From the NCBI GenBank assembly GCA_035512775.1, contig DATKDI010000081.1:1-64000 (forward strand): a stretch of DNA of 64,000 nt, given 5' to 3'. Source of the stretch: JAJNBA01 sp035512775. Lineage in GTDB: Bacteria > Actinomycetota > UBA4738 > HRBIN12. Each line of letters begins with the position of its first letter. Within the stretch, counting starts at the first letter, position 1. Positions 1 through 8,604 of this stretch are shown in pieces. The translations under genes and the position numbers were made by a program. Under the pieces are notes generated by a model. It searched no databases. It was not told where the DNA came from and saw only the letters and a program-made list of their open reading frames with translations.

Positions 1-61
1 GCACCCGCTCCACCAGGAGCCGGCGGCCTTGCATGGTGAGCTTCGCCCTAGCATGAGTCAC
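1..61 (-). CDS. IS481-family transposase, N-terminal end only
   Basis: Reading leftwards from a GTG at 61, the frame gives THARAKLTMQGRRLLVERV, the characteristic N-terminus of IS481-family transposases (helix-turn-helix followed by an rve/DDE core, the core lying outside the window). A GGAGG sits 5 nt upstream of the GTG. The rest of the protein runs off the left edge, so intactness cannot be judged. The family call rests on this 20-residue stretch together with the element end at 140 and the adjoining ACTAGA target-like hexamer. Confidence 0.75.
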   Translation of the reverse strand, partial: MTHARAKLTMQGRRLLVERV

Positions 62-110
62 GAGAGCCTCCTTGCCGTCTGGTTGGACCCTGACGAGCAA
101 GGAGGCTCTC
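62..110 (-). promoter_or_regulatory. RBS-sequestering hairpin of the IS transposase
   Basis: A perfect 14-bp inverted repeat (62-75 with 97-110, loop 76-96) lies immediately upstream of the transposase GTG. On the transposase mRNA the 3' arm contains GCAAGGAGGCTCTC, so the GGAGG ribosome binding site is fully paired in the stem. Comparable hairpins in IS10 and IS50 block translation of read-through transcripts entering from outside. Seen directly: the repeat and its RBS content. Inferred: translational control. Confidence 0.7.
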
Positions 111-141
111 ACCTCTTGAACAACGTGTTGAGGAACTACAA

Positions 142-1911
142 CTAGACCAGGACCGCGGGGCGCCATCCTCGCGTGTCGCTGATCAGTGCGAGCTCCTCCG
201 AAGACCCCACGTCCTCGATCGTGACCGGCGCCTCGGTCAACGTCCCTTCCTCCAGCGCCACCGCGCGACCGATCCCGGGCAGCAGCCCCGAATCGATCGG
301 CGGCGTCACCCAGCGCCCACCCAACCGCACCGCCACGTTCGCGATCGTCGACTCGGTCACCTCGCCCCGGTCGTTCACGAGCACGACGTCGTCGGCGTCG
401 GGATGACGTCGGTGCGCCTCCTCGTATCGCTCCCGTCGTGAGGTCTTGTGGAACAGGAACACATCTCGGGGATCCTGCGGCACGTCATCGAGCCCGACGC
501 GGACCACGTCCGGGTCGCTCGCGAGGGGCGTGCACACGACCCTCGCCGTTCCGTCCATCGCGAGGGCGAGCCGGACCCGGCACGGCGTGGCCGGCGCGGA
601 CGCCACGGCCTTCTCAACCGCCTCACGGACCTCGGTCTCGTCGTACCGGAAACCGAAGTAGCCGGCCGACTCCAACAGGCGCCGAAGGTGCCGGTCCAGG
701 TGTCGCACGCCATCGGCGGTGTCGTGACGCATGGTCTCCAGGAGCTCGAACCTGGGACGACGCGCGGTGAGGACGCGGGTCTTCGCCACCGCCTCCTCGT
801 GTTCGGCCTCGGCATCGGAGTCCCACGTGATGCCGCCCCCCACGCCGTACTCCGCCGTTCCCGAGACGGTGTCGACGGTCACGGTGCGGATCGCGACGTT
901 GAAGCGAGCGCGGGGATGCCCGGATCCATGCGGCGCGAGGTAGCCGACCGCGCCGCAGTAGATGCCTCGCGGAGAGTCCTCGAGCTCGCCGATGATCTGC
1001 ATGGTCCGGACCTTCGGCGCGCCGGTGACCGATCCGCTCGGGAAGAGGCCGCGGAACACACCCGCGACTCCGACGCCACTCTCGAGCTCGGAAGACACGG
1101 TGGTGGTGAGCTGCCAAACGGTCTCGTAGCGCTCGGCCTGGAAGACGTCCGCCCACGCGACCGAGCCGATCCGGCTGATCCGGCCGAGGTCGTTCCGCAG
1201 CAGGTCCACGATCATCGCGTTCTCCGCACGATCCTTGGCCGAGGCAAGGAGGCGCTCCGCGGCGGCGCGGTCCTCCTCGGGCCACCTGCCCCGCGGCGCC
1301 GTGCCTTTCATGGGCTTGGTGACGATCGCGCCGTCGCGGAGCTCGAAGAAGAGCTCGGGCGAGGCCGACAGGATGCGATAGCGCCCGAGGTCAAGATAGG
1401 CGGAGAACGCGCCGCGCTGCGCGTAGCACAAGTCGCGGTAGAGCCCGCGCGGGTCGCCCTCCACCCGGGAGCGCAGGCGCATCGTGTGGTTCACCTGATA
1501 CGTCTCCCCGGCCGCGATCAGCTCCCGGATCCGGTCGACGGAGGACTCGTATCGGTTGCGCGGCGTCGTCGGCACCCACGTGCCTTCAGGCACCGCCGCC
1601 ACGCCGTCGTCCTGGGGGAGCGGCAGGATCGTTCCCTCGGCCCGTTCGAACATCGCGAACCACGCCAGCGGTAGCCCCGCGAACGGGTCGTCCGCCTCGC
1701 GGGATCGGACGACGAGGTCCGGATCGAGGCCGGGCGCGGCTTCGTAGGCGACGAACCCCGCGATCCACAGGCCGCGTCCGGTCGCCGCCTCGGCCGCCTC
1801 GAGCGTCTCGACGACCTCACCGGCGCGTGTGGCCTCCAGCACGCCGACCGGTTCCACGAGCCGGAACGACGGCGAGGCGCCGGTGAGGTCGTCGAATCGG
1901 GCTTCCAGCAT
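142..1911 (-). CDS. pabB: Aminodeoxychorismate synthase component I fused to 4-amino-4-deoxychorismate lyase (PabB-PabC)
   Basis: A 589-aa fusion for p-aminobenzoate, hence folate, synthesis. Residues about 1-380 are a chorismate-binding domain with the PIKGT-type motif TKPMKGTAPRG (Lys202), which marks PabB rather than TrpE. Residues about 390-589 are a class IV aminotransferase-fold domain with HKTSRRERY, Lys489 being the PLP lysine, and a C-terminal RGWRPAVLV. Together these would make aminodeoxychorismate (with an amidotransferase PabA encoded elsewhere) and cleave it to p-aminobenzoate and pyruvate. The ATG at 1911 lies 8 nt after a TATCGT -10 box, so the transcript is probably leaderless. 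The IS481 end touches the stop codon; the coding sequence is apparently intact. Confidence 0.9.
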   Translation of the reverse strand: MLEARFDDLTGASPSFRLVEPVGVLEATRAGEVVETLEAAEAATGRGLWIAGFVAYEAAPGLDPDLVVRSREADDPFAGLPLAWFAMFERAEGTILPLPQDDGVAAVPEGTWVPTTPRNRYESSVDRIRELIAAGETYQVNHTMRLRSRVEGDPRGLYRDLCYAQRGAFSAYLDLGRYRILSASPELFFELRDGAIVTKPMKGTAPRGRWPEEDRAAAERLLASAKDRAENAMIVDLLRNDLGRISRIGSVAWADVFQAERYETVWQLTTTVSSELESGVGVAGVFRGLFPSGSVTGAPKVRTMQIIGELEDSPRGIYCGAVGYLAPHGSGHPRARFNVAIRTVTVDTVSGTAEYGVGGGITWDSDAEAEHEEAVAKTRVLTARRPRFELLETMRHDTADGVRHLDRHLRRLLESAGYFGFRYDETEVREAVEKAVASAPATPCRVRLALAMDGTARVVCTPLASDPDVVRVGLDDVPQDPRDVFLFHKTSRRERYEEAHRRHPDADDVVLVNDRGEVTESTIANVAVRLGGRWVTPPIDSGLLPGIGRAVALEEGTLTEAPVTIEDVGSSEELALISDTRGWRPAVLV

Positions 1912-1919
1912 GGATCGTC

Positions 1920-1925
1920 ACGATA
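1920..1925 (-). promoter_or_regulatory. -10 box of pabBC (leaderless)
   Basis: TATCGT on the minus strand followed by 8 nt and then the ATG at 1911. No ribosome binding site is present upstream of that ATG. A -35 box is not evident. Confidence 0.5.
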
Positions 1926-1978
1926 CGGCCCCGGCGGTTCACACCCCTGCTGCTGCCGAGACGGCAGTCGTCCGCTGT

Positions 1979-1984
1979 TAGCCT
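1979..1984 (+). promoter_or_regulatory. -10 box of mnmA (leaderless)
   Basis: TAGCCT followed by 6 nt and the ATG of mnmA at 1991. No Shine-Dalgarno sequence is seen, so the mRNA probably starts at or next to the ATG. It lies in the 79-bp gap between the divergent pabBC and mnmA genes. Confidence 0.55.
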
Positions 1985-1990
1985 CGTCGC

Positions 1991-3058
1991 ATGCCTTCGG
2001 TGCTGGTCGCGATGTCCGGCGGCGTCGACTCCTCGGTCGCCGCGTGCCTGCTGCACGAGCAGGGTTTCGACGTGCTCGGGTCCCATATGCGCTTGGTTCA
2101 CCTCGACGGCGTCGACCACGGGTGCTGCGGTCCGAGCGCGAGGCGGGACGCCGCCGAGACGGCCCGCATCGCCGGGATCCCCTTCGAGATCTGCGACCTC
2201 ACGGATGCGTTCGAGCGGACGGTGCTCGCGGACTTCGCCTCGGAGCACGAAGCCGGACGCACGCCCAACCCCTGCGCTCGGTGCAACGGGGAGATCAAGT
2301 TCGGGGCGTTCCTGCGTCGCGCCGACCAGCTGGGGATCGACATGGTGGCGAGCGGCCACTACGTCCGGCGGTCGGAGGGCGAAGCGAGGTGGCGACTCCT
2401 CCGCGGGGTGGATCGCTCCAAGGACCAGTCGTACATGCTCCACACGCTCGGACAGGGAGCGCTCGCGCGGTCGTTGTTCCCGGTGGGGGAGATCCCCAAG
2501 ACGGAGACCCGCGGGCTGGCCGAGCGGTTCGGCCTCCCGGTTGCGAACAAAGCTGACTCGCAGGAGCTCTGCTTCGCGCCGTCGGGTGACGCCGGCGCGT
2601 ACGCGCGCGCCAACCTCCCGCACCTCGTTCGCGAGGGAGAGGTCGTTGATCCTGCCGGTGCGGTGATCGGAGGCCACGGGGGAGCGTTCGGCTTCACGAT
2701 CGGGCAGCGGCGGGGGACCGGGGTCGCGACGGGCGAGCGACGCTACGTGGTCGACGTCGAACCGCACGCGAACAGGGTCGTCCTCGGTCCTGTCGAGCTG
2801 CTGGACCGACGCGGCGTCGTGGCCGATCGCTTCTCGTGGATCGCAGGTCGGGCACCGCACGGCGGGCCGTTCGAAGCCGAGGTCCGGATCCGGTACCGGG
2901 GAGATGACGTCGCCTGCGCGGTCGAACCGCTCGGCGACGACCGTGTCCGCATCGAGTTCCGGTCTCCGCAACGCGCGGTGGCGCCGGGCCAGAGCGCGGT
3001 CCTGTATCGGGGCGACGAGGTGCTCGGCGGTGGCCGGATCGTCGAGGCCCTTCGCTGA
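1991..3058 (+). CDS. mnmA: tRNA 2-thiouridine(34) synthase MnmA (TrmU)
   Basis: 355 aa, usual length. The enzyme activates U34 of tRNA-Lys, -Glu and -Gln with ATP and transfers sulfur to C2. The ATP-pyrophosphatase P-loop SGGVDSS is at residues 9-15. The two catalytic cysteines are seen in NPCARCNGEIKFG (Cys95) and ELCFAPSGD (Cys194, persulfide carrier). TIGQRRGTG and the beta-barrel C-terminal domain follow. It is the first gene of a plus-strand housekeeping run (mnmA, UPF0280, ligA, folD, gatC, gatA), an order similar to that of other actinobacteria. Confidence 0.95.
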   Translation: MPSVLVAMSGGVDSSVAACLLHEQGFDVLGSHMRLVHLDGVDHGCCGPSARRDAAETARIAGIPFEICDLTDAFERTVLADFASEHEAGRTPNPCARCNGEIKFGAFLRRADQLGIDMVASGHYVRRSEGEARWRLLRGVDRSKDQSYMLHTLGQGALARSLFPVGEIPKTETRGLAERFGLPVANKADSQELCFAPSGDAGAYARANLPHLVREGEVVDPAGAVIGGHGGAFGFTIGQRRGTGVATGERRYVVDVEPHANRVVLGPVELLDRRGVVADRFSWIAGRAPHGGPFEAEVRIRYRGDDVACAVEPLGDDRVRIEFRSPQRAVAPGQSAVLYRGDEVLGGGRIVEALR

Positions 3059-3073
3059 CGGAGTCACGGGATC

Positions 3074-3098
3074 GGCCCCGGACCTCGTGATCGGGGCC
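3074..3098 (+). terminator. Weak hairpin after mnmA
   Basis: GGCCCCG at 3074-3080 pairs with CGGGGCC at 3092-3098 across an 11-nt loop, 16 nt after the mnmA stop. There is no T-run, so this is at best a weak or Rho-assisted terminator. Confidence 0.3.
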
Positions 3099-3157
3099 TC
3101 CCGGGTGCGTCGGACCCCTCGACTATCATCGGCCCACCCGCCTGTTGAAGGAATCCC

Positions 3158-3838
3158 TTGAGGCTCCTCCGCCGCAAGACCAAGAGCTTCGAGATCCAGG
3201 TGCAGGACCTCGTCCTGCGGATCACGGCCGACGACGACTTCGCTGAGGAGTCGAGGGCCGCGGCTCTGTCGTTCTGGGAACAGCTCCAGTCCTACGCACT
3301 GACGCACCCGGAGTTCCGCACCAGCAAGCGACCACTTGCCCCGCCGGCGGCCGAGGCACCCGAGATCGTCCGGGAGATGGTGGCCTCGGCCTCGGCAGCC
3401 GGCGTGGGGCCGATGTTCACGTTCCGAGGGGCCGTGGTTGACCAGGTCGGACGCTTCCTGATGCAGTCGCTCAACGAGGTCACCGTCGCCTGCGGCGGCG
3501 ACTACTTCATCAAGGCGAAGAAGCGGGTGAAGCTTGCGGTGAAGCGTCACGGCGGGGAGCCCATCAACGTGGCCTTGGAGCCCAACCCGCTGGGGGTGGG
3601 AGTGTCCACGACGCTTGGCCGCGGCCGCGGGGGCGGCGGACCCGACGGACTCGCGGTCATCGCGGATTCGTGCATGGCGGCCGACGCCGCCGCGGCCGGG
3701 ATCCAGGCGCTCCTGCCGAAGGAGTTCGGCTTCGCCCAGGCCGTGCGCTACCTCAAGAGCGTCCCCGGCGTTCGTGGCGGCGTGTTCGTGGTCGGGGAGC
3801 GGATCGGCGTGGCCGGGAACCTGGAGATCGCCGGGTGA
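3158..3838 (+). CDS. UPF0280 (ApbE-like) family protein
   Basis: 226 aa. The family is related to the flavin transferase ApbE but has no settled function. Recognisable pieces are GPMFTFRGAVVDQVG (about residues 86-100), matching the conserved GPM..V.GA.A..VG motif, CGGDYFI (about 110-116), and a glycine-rich loop near 150 that precedes an ADSC/ADAAA segment. The start is the TTG at 3158, with AAGGA at 3149-3153; a TATCAT -10 box lies at 3124-3129. The stop overlaps the ligA GTG (GTGA), so translation is coupled to ligA. Confidence 0.8.
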   Translation: MRLLRRKTKSFEIQVQDLVLRITADDDFAEESRAAALSFWEQLQSYALTHPEFRTSKRPLAPPAAEAPEIVREMVASASAAGVGPMFTFRGAVVDQVGRFLMQSLNEVTVACGGDYFIKAKKRVKLAVKRHGGEPINVALEPNPLGVGVSTTLGRGRGGGGPDGLAVIADSCMAADAAAAGIQALLPKEFGFAQAVRYLKSVPGVRGGVFVVGERIGVAGNLEIAG

Positions 3839-5871
3839 GGGAAGCGAAGAAGGAAGAGCGCGACCTCGCCGAGGCCGAGCTCCGGGTCGAGGAGCTCCGC
3901 GAGCTCGTCAACCACCACATGTACCGCTATCACGTCCTGGATGACCCCGAGGTGTCCGACGCCGAGTACGACGAGCTGATACGCGAGCTCCGGGCCCTCG
4001 AGGACAAGTTCCCGGAGCTGATCACGCCGGACTCGCCCACGCAGCACGTCGGCGCCGCGCCGGCCGAGCTGTTCCGGCCGGTTCCGCATCGTGCCCCGAT
4101 GCTCTCGTTGGACAACGCGTTCTCCGAAGAGGAGCTCCGGGCATGGGGCACACGCGTCGACCGCGGACTGGCGGGCGCCACCCCCACGTTCGTCTGCGAG
4201 CTCAAGATCGACGGCGTCGCCTGCGCCTTGACGTACGAGGACGGCGTCCTCACCGTGGCAGCGACGCGCGGGGACGGCCGGGTCGGCGAGGACATCACGG
4301 CGAACATCCGCACCCTGAAGTCCATCCCGCGGCAACTCGAGACGGAGGAACCCCCGTCCGTGATCGAGGTCCGAGGTGAGGTCTACTTCCCCGTGAAGGC
4401 CTTCGAGGGGCTGAACGTCAGGCTGACCGAGGCGGGCGATCGACCGTTCGCCAACCCGCGCAACGGCGCGGCGGGTTCGCTTCGCCAGAAGGACGCGAAC
4501 GTCACCGCGTCGCGCCCGCTCCGGATGTGGGTCCACTCGTTCGGCGCCGCGGAGGGCATCACCTTCGATTCCCATTCCGATTTCCTCGCGTGGTCCGAGA
4601 AGGTGGGACTGCCGGTGCCACCCACCACGCACCGGACGAAGAACCTGAAGGAGGTCCTCACCTTCCTCCGGCGCTGGGAGAAGAAGCGGCATTCCCTCGA
4701 TTGGGAGATCGACGGCGCGGTGATCAAGGTCGATGACGCGAGACTCCAGCGACGACTCGGTGCGACGAGCCACGCCCCCCGGTGGGCGATCGCCTACAAG
4801 TTCCCGCCGGAGGAGCGGACCGCGTTGCTGAAGTCGATCGAGGTCCACACGGGCCGCACCGGGAAGGTGACGCCGTTCGCGGTCCTCGAGCCGGTGTTCG
4901 TGGGTGGTGTCACGATCACGAACGCCACCTTGCACAACGAGGACGAGACGCGGCGCAAGGATGTCCGCAAGGGCGACACGGTGATCGTCCGCCGCGCCGG
5001 CGACGTGATCCCGGAGATCGTCGGGCCGGTCCTCGCGAAGCGGCCGAAGAGTACCCGCCGCTGGAAGATGCCCGAGAAGTGCCCGTCGTGCGGGACCGAG
5101 CTGGTCCGACGCGAGGGCGAGGCCGACTGGCGATGCCCCAACAAGGCCGGTTGCCCCGATCAGTCCGTGGAGTGGCTGTTCCACTTCGCCGGGCGCGGAG
5201 CCATGGACATCGAGGGCCTCGGCTACAAGACCGGGATCGCGCTGCTCAACAAGGGGTTCATCAAGGACCCTGCCGACATCTACCGCGTGACCGACGAGCA
5301 GATGGCCGAGCTCGAAGGGTTCGCCACGAGGTCGATCGAGAACCTCAGGCGCGCGATCGATGCGTCCAAGGACCGGCCCCTCTGGCGACTGTTGGCGGGC
5401 CTCAACATCCGCCACGTCGGCTCCCACGTCGCCCAGGTCCTCGCGTCCGCGTTCCTCAAGGTCGATGTCCTGGCTGCCGCGTCCGCCGACGAGATCGATG
5501 CCGTCCCTGAGCTCGGACCGGAGGTCGCCGCCACCGTCGCCGCGTGGTTCGAGGATCCGGACAATCGCGCCCTGATCGAGAAGCTCCGCTCGGCCGGCGT
5601 GCGTCTCGAGGACGAGGCGCCTCCCGACGAGGGCCCGAAGCCGCTCGAGGGAACGACGATCGTGCTGACGGGGGGGATGGACACCTTGTCGAGGGACGAG
5701 GCCGCGCGGCTCGCCCAGCAGGTCGGCGCCCGCGTCTCTTCGAGCGTGTCCAAGAAGACGGACTTCGTCGTCGCGGGTGAGAATCCGGGCTCGAAGTTCG
5801 ACCAGGCCGTGAAGCTCGGCGTCGAGATCGTCGACGAGCAGGAGTTCCTGCGCAGGCTCGGTCGCGGATAG
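3835..5871 (+). CDS. ligA: NAD-dependent DNA ligase LigA
   Basis: 678 aa, usual length. It seals nicks in replication and repair using NAD+. The domains in order are: N-terminal Ia domain with YRYHVLDDPEVSDAEYD, adenylation domain with CELKIDG (AMP-accepting Lys124), OB fold, a Cys4 zinc finger (Cys416, 419, 434, 440), helix-hairpin-helix repeats, and a C-terminal BRCT domain (about 600-678) with LTGGMDTLSRDEA. The start is the GTG at 3835, which overlaps the upstream TGA; reading frames further upstream are inside the UPF0280 gene and were not used. folD follows after 22 bp. Confidence 0.97.
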   Translation: MREAKKEERDLAEAELRVEELRELVNHHMYRYHVLDDPEVSDAEYDELIRELRALEDKFPELITPDSPTQHVGAAPAELFRPVPHRAPMLSLDNAFSEEELRAWGTRVDRGLAGATPTFVCELKIDGVACALTYEDGVLTVAATRGDGRVGEDITANIRTLKSIPRQLETEEPPSVIEVRGEVYFPVKAFEGLNVRLTEAGDRPFANPRNGAAGSLRQKDANVTASRPLRMWVHSFGAAEGITFDSHSDFLAWSEKVGLPVPPTTHRTKNLKEVLTFLRRWEKKRHSLDWEIDGAVIKVDDARLQRRLGATSHAPRWAIAYKFPPEERTALLKSIEVHTGRTGKVTPFAVLEPVFVGGVTITNATLHNEDETRRKDVRKGDTVIVRRAGDVIPEIVGPVLAKRPKSTRRWKMPEKCPSCGTELVRREGEADWRCPNKAGCPDQSVEWLFHFAGRGAMDIEGLGYKTGIALLNKGFIKDPADIYRVTDEQMAELEGFATRSIENLRRAIDASKDRPLWRLLAGLNIRHVGSHVAQVLASAFLKVDVLAAASADEIDAVPELGPEVAATVAAWFEDPDNRALIEKLRSAGVRLEDEAPPDEGPKPLEGTTIVLTGGMDTLSRDEAARLAQQVGARVSSSVSKKTDFVVAGENPGSKFDQAVKLGVEIVDEQEFLRRLGRG

Positions 5872-5893
5872 ATCACCGACGGAAGGACGAGGG

Positions 5894-6811
5894 ATGACGG
5901 GAACCGTGATCGACGGCAACAAGCTGGCCGAGGAACTCTCGGAGCACGTGCACGAGCAGCTCCGGCTGTTGAAGGTCTCCGGCGCTCGGCCGGGGCTCGC
6001 CACCATCCTCGTCGGAGACGATCCCGCCGCCGCCGCCTACGAGCGGCACGTCCGGCGGCTGGCCGAGCGCCTCGGATGCGAGTACGCCAACGAGCACCTC
6101 CCCGACGACGCCGAGCTGGCCGATGTCCTCGCCGTGGTCGGCAAGCTCAACGCCGATCCGCGCGTCACGGGCATCCTCTTGTTGCGGCCGCTGCCCGCGG
6201 GCATCTCCGAGCCGCTCGTCTACCGCACGCTCGATCCGTACAAGGACGTCGAGGCCGTTCATGCGGAGAACGCCGGCCTGCTCGCGCAGGGACGTCCTCG
6301 ATTCGTACCGTCGACGCCGGCCTCGTGCTTCTACCTGCTGGATTCCTATCTCCGGTCGACCGGGAGGGAGCCGGAATCGTTCTACCCGGGCAAGACCCTC
6401 GTCGTCGTGGGTCGCTCCGACTCCGTCGGCAAGCCCGCGGCCTCGCTGGGTCTCCAGAGGCATGCCACGGTGGTGACCTGCCATTCGCGAACGGCGGATC
6501 TTGGCACATTCACCCGGCAGGCGGACATCCTGATCGTGGCGGCGGGCGTGGCGGGCCTCGTGAAGGGCGAGATGGTGCGGGACGGCGTGATCGCCATCGA
6601 CGTGGGCATCGACCCGGTGAAGGATCCCGAGACCGGCAAGGTGCGGTTCGTGGGCGACATCGAGTTCGACGGCGTGGCCGCGAAAGCCGAGGCCATCACC
6701 CCGGTTCCGGGCGGGGTCGGTCCGATCACGGACGTGTGGCTGATCGGGAACACCGTGAGCGCCGCCGCGGCGGCGCTCCGGGTCGAGCCCCGCTTCGGCG
6801 TCTCGATGTGA
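5894..6811 (+). CDS. folD: FolD-family methylenetetrahydrofolate dehydrogenase/cyclohydrolase, divergent active site
   Basis: 305 aa. The C-terminal NADP-binding half is canonical: GRSDSVGKPAASLGL, CHSRTADL and the signature PGGVGPITD. The catalytic N-terminal half is not. The YxxxK motif reads YERHV, so the lysine essential for cyclohydrolase (E. coli Lys54) is Val53. The Gln of ILVQLPLP is Leu97, and the second Asp of KDVDG is Glu120. From work on the family, loss of this lysine abolishes cyclohydrolase but can leave dehydrogenase activity, so this may be a monofunctional dehydrogenase or a specialised paralog. An RBS (GGAAGGACGAGGG) precedes the ATG. Confidence 0.85.
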   Translation: MTGTVIDGNKLAEELSEHVHEQLRLLKVSGARPGLATILVGDDPAAAAYERHVRRLAERLGCEYANEHLPDDAELADVLAVVGKLNADPRVTGILLLRPLPAGISEPLVYRTLDPYKDVEAVHAENAGLLAQGRPRFVPSTPASCFYLLDSYLRSTGREPESFYPGKTLVVVGRSDSVGKPAASLGLQRHATVVTCHSRTADLGTFTRQADILIVAAGVAGLVKGEMVRDGVIAIDVGIDPVKDPETGKVRFVGDIEFDGVAAKAEAITPVPGGVGPITDVWLIGNTVSAAAAALRVEPRFGVSM

Positions 6812-6831
6812 GCGAGGCCGGTTCCGGTCTC

Positions 6832-6837
6832 TAGACT
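6832..6837 (+). promoter_or_regulatory. -10 box of gatC (leaderless)
   Basis: TAGACT followed by 7 nt and the gatC ATG at 6845, with no Shine-Dalgarno. This promoter would separate the gatCA operon from ligA-folD. Confidence 0.55.
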
Positions 6838-6844
6838 GCCGCGC

Positions 6845-7135
6845 ATGGCTGTCGAGATCGACATCGATCACGTCGCGCGGCTCGCGCGGGTGGCGCTCAC
6901 CGACGAGGAGAAGGCACAGCTCCGCGACCAGCTCGGCCTGATCCTGGAGCACGCGGCGAAGGTGAGCGAGGTCGCCGCGGACGACGTCCCGCCGACGGCC
7001 TACGCGATCCCGCGCGCCAACGTGTACCGGGAGGACACGCCTGAGCCGTCGCTCCCGCAGCCCGAGGCGCTCGCGAACGCGCCCGAGAAGGAAGACGGCC
7101 GGTTCAAGGTCGTGCGGATCGTCGAGGGCGGATGA
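6845..7135 (+). CDS. gatC: Asp/Glu-tRNA amidotransferase subunit C
   Basis: 96 aa, usual length. GatC is the belt subunit that wraps GatA and GatB in the transamidosome, which converts Glu-tRNA(Gln) (and Asp-tRNA(Asn)) to the cognate amide form. The N-terminus DIDHVARLARVALTDEEK is the typical GatC start, and the tail region with RxDxP-like EDTPEPS is present. The stop overlaps the gatA ATG (ATGA). The ATG follows a -10 box by 7 nt, so translation is probably leaderless. Confidence 0.95.
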   Translation: MAVEIDIDHVARLARVALTDEEKAQLRDQLGLILEHAAKVSEVAADDVPPTAYAIPRANVYREDTPEPSLPQPEALANAPEKEDGRFKVVRIVEGG

Positions 7136-8604
7136 CGACCGAGCTCTGCGATCTGACCGGCTCCGAGCTCGCGAACAAGATCGCCGGTGGCGAGGTCTCG
7201 GCGACCGACGTCGTCGAGTCCTCGCTCCGCCGGATCGAAGCCGTGGACGACAACATCGGCGCGATCCTCACGCGGACGCCGGAGGTCGCCCTGGAGCGCG
7301 CGGCGGAGCTGGACACGCATCGGGGGACCGGCGCGCCGCAGCACCCGGTCGCCGGGATCCCTCTCGCGCTCAAGGACGTGCTGGCCACGATGGGGATCCG
7401 CACCACGTGCGGCTCGCTGATCCTCGAGAACTACATCCCTCCGTACGAGTGCACGGCGTGGGCCCGACTGTCGGGCCACGGCAGCGTGCTGATGGGCAAG
7501 ACGAACTGCGACGAGTTCGCGATGGGATCGTCCAACGAGAACTCGGCGTTCGGGCCCGTCCGCAACCCGTGGGACCTGGAGCGGGTCCCCGGCGGCTCCA
7601 GCGGCGGCAGCGCCGCCGCCGTCGCCGCCGGGGAGGTCGTCTGGGCGCTCGGCACCGACACGGGTGGCTCGGTGCGCCAGCCGGCGTCCCTCTGCGGTGT
7701 GGTGGGGATGAAGCCGACGTACGGGCTGGTATCCCGGTACGGGCTGATCGCGTTCGCATCGTCGCTGGACACGGTGGGGACGCTCACCCGGAGCGTCCGC
7801 GATGCGGCGTTGCTGCTCGGTGCGATGGCGGGCAAGGACGACCGCGACGCCACGAGCCTGGACGATGAGGTGCCCGACTACCTCGCCGGTCTCGAGGACG
7901 GGGTCGACGGTCTCCGGGTGGGCGTCGTCGCGGAGGCGTTCGGCGAGGGCGTCGAGCCGGGCGTCCGAGACGCCGTGCGCGCCTCGGTCGACCGGCTCAC
8001 GGCACTGGGCGCCGAGGTGGGGGAGGCGACGCTCCCGCACGCCGACTACACCCTGTCCGCCTACTACCTCATCGCTCCGTCGGAGGCGTCCTCGAACCTC
8101 GCGCGCTACGACGGCGTTCGCTACGGCTACCGAGCCGAGGGCGCCGACTCCGTGGAGATGATGTCCCGCACGCGCGGCGAGGGTTTCGGCCCGGAGGTGA
8201 AGCGCCGGATCATGCTGGGCACGTACGCGCTGTCGGCCGGGTACTACGAGGCCTACTACGGCCAGGCGCAGAAGGTCCGAACGCTGATCATCCGCGACTA
8301 CGAGAAGGCCTTCGAGTCGTTCGACGTGCTGGTCTCGCCGACGTCGCCGACCACCGCGTTCCGGATAGGCGAGCGCGCCGACGATCCACTGGCGATGTAC
8401 CTGTCGGACGTGTTCACGATCCCGGCGAACCTCGCGGGTGTGCCCGCGATCACGGTGCCGTGCGGGTTGGACGATGCGGGACTGCCGGTGGGCCTCCAGC
8501 TCACCGCACCCGTGCTCGGCGAGCAGGTGCTGTTCCGCGCGGCCAACGCCTTAGAGCGGGACCTCGACCTCGTCCTCCGCCCGCCGGTCCTCGCCGGCAT
8601 CTGA
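7132..8604 (+). CDS. gatA: Asp/Glu-tRNA amidotransferase subunit A (amidase)
   Basis: 490 aa, usual length. This subunit releases ammonia from glutamine for the GatB active site. The amidase-signature triad is visible: Lys81 in LALKDV, cis-Ser156 in PGGSSGGSAAAVAAG and nucleophile Ser180 in DTGGSVRQPA. It is coupled to gatC through ATGA. Its last 54 nt overlap the 3' end of the convergent EamA gene. gatB is not contiguous but lies 1 kb further on, beyond that gene. Confidence 0.97.
   Translation: MTTELCDLTGSELANKIAGGEVSATDVVESSLRRIEAVDDNIGAILTRTPEVALERAAELDTHRGTGAPQHPVAGIPLALKDVLATMGIRTTCGSLILENYIPPYECTAWARLSGHGSVLMGKTNCDEFAMGSSNENSAFGPVRNPWDLERVPGGSSGGSAAAVAAGEVVWALGTDTGGSVRQPASLCGVVGMKPTYGLVSRYGLIAFASSLDTVGTLTRSVRDAALLLGAMAGKDDRDATSLDDEVPDYLAGLEDGVDGLRVGVVAEAFGEGVEPGVRDAVRASVDRLTALGAEVGEATLPHADYTLSAYYLIAPSEASSNLARYDGVRYGYRAEGADSVEMMSRTRGEGFGPEVKRRIMLGTYALSAGYYEAYYGQAQKVRTLIIRDYEKAFESFDVLVSPTSPTTAFRIGERADDPLAMYLSDVFTIPANLAGVPAITVPCGLDDAGLPVGLQLTAPVLGEQVLFRAANALERDLDLVLRPPVLAGI

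Larger units (their letters stand above)
1..140 (-). mobile_element. Right end of an IS481-family insertion sequence
   Basis: The terminal sequence read inward from 140 begins TGTAGTTCCTCAACACGTTG, typical of IS481-family terminal inverted repeats. It is followed inside by a hairpin and the transposase start. The bases just outside, ACTAGA at 141-146, fit the NCTAGN six-base target known for Bordetella IS481. The element ends one base before the TAG stop codon of pabBC (complement of CTA at 142-144), so the target CTAG itself supplies the stop. The left end lies outside the window. Confidence 0.7.

Noticed and set aside
3748..6006. Long open frame on the minus strand opposite ligA and folD
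   Set aside because: It is the antisense of two certain genes; long stop-free antisense frames are usual in DNA this GC-rich, and its translation has no recognisable domain.
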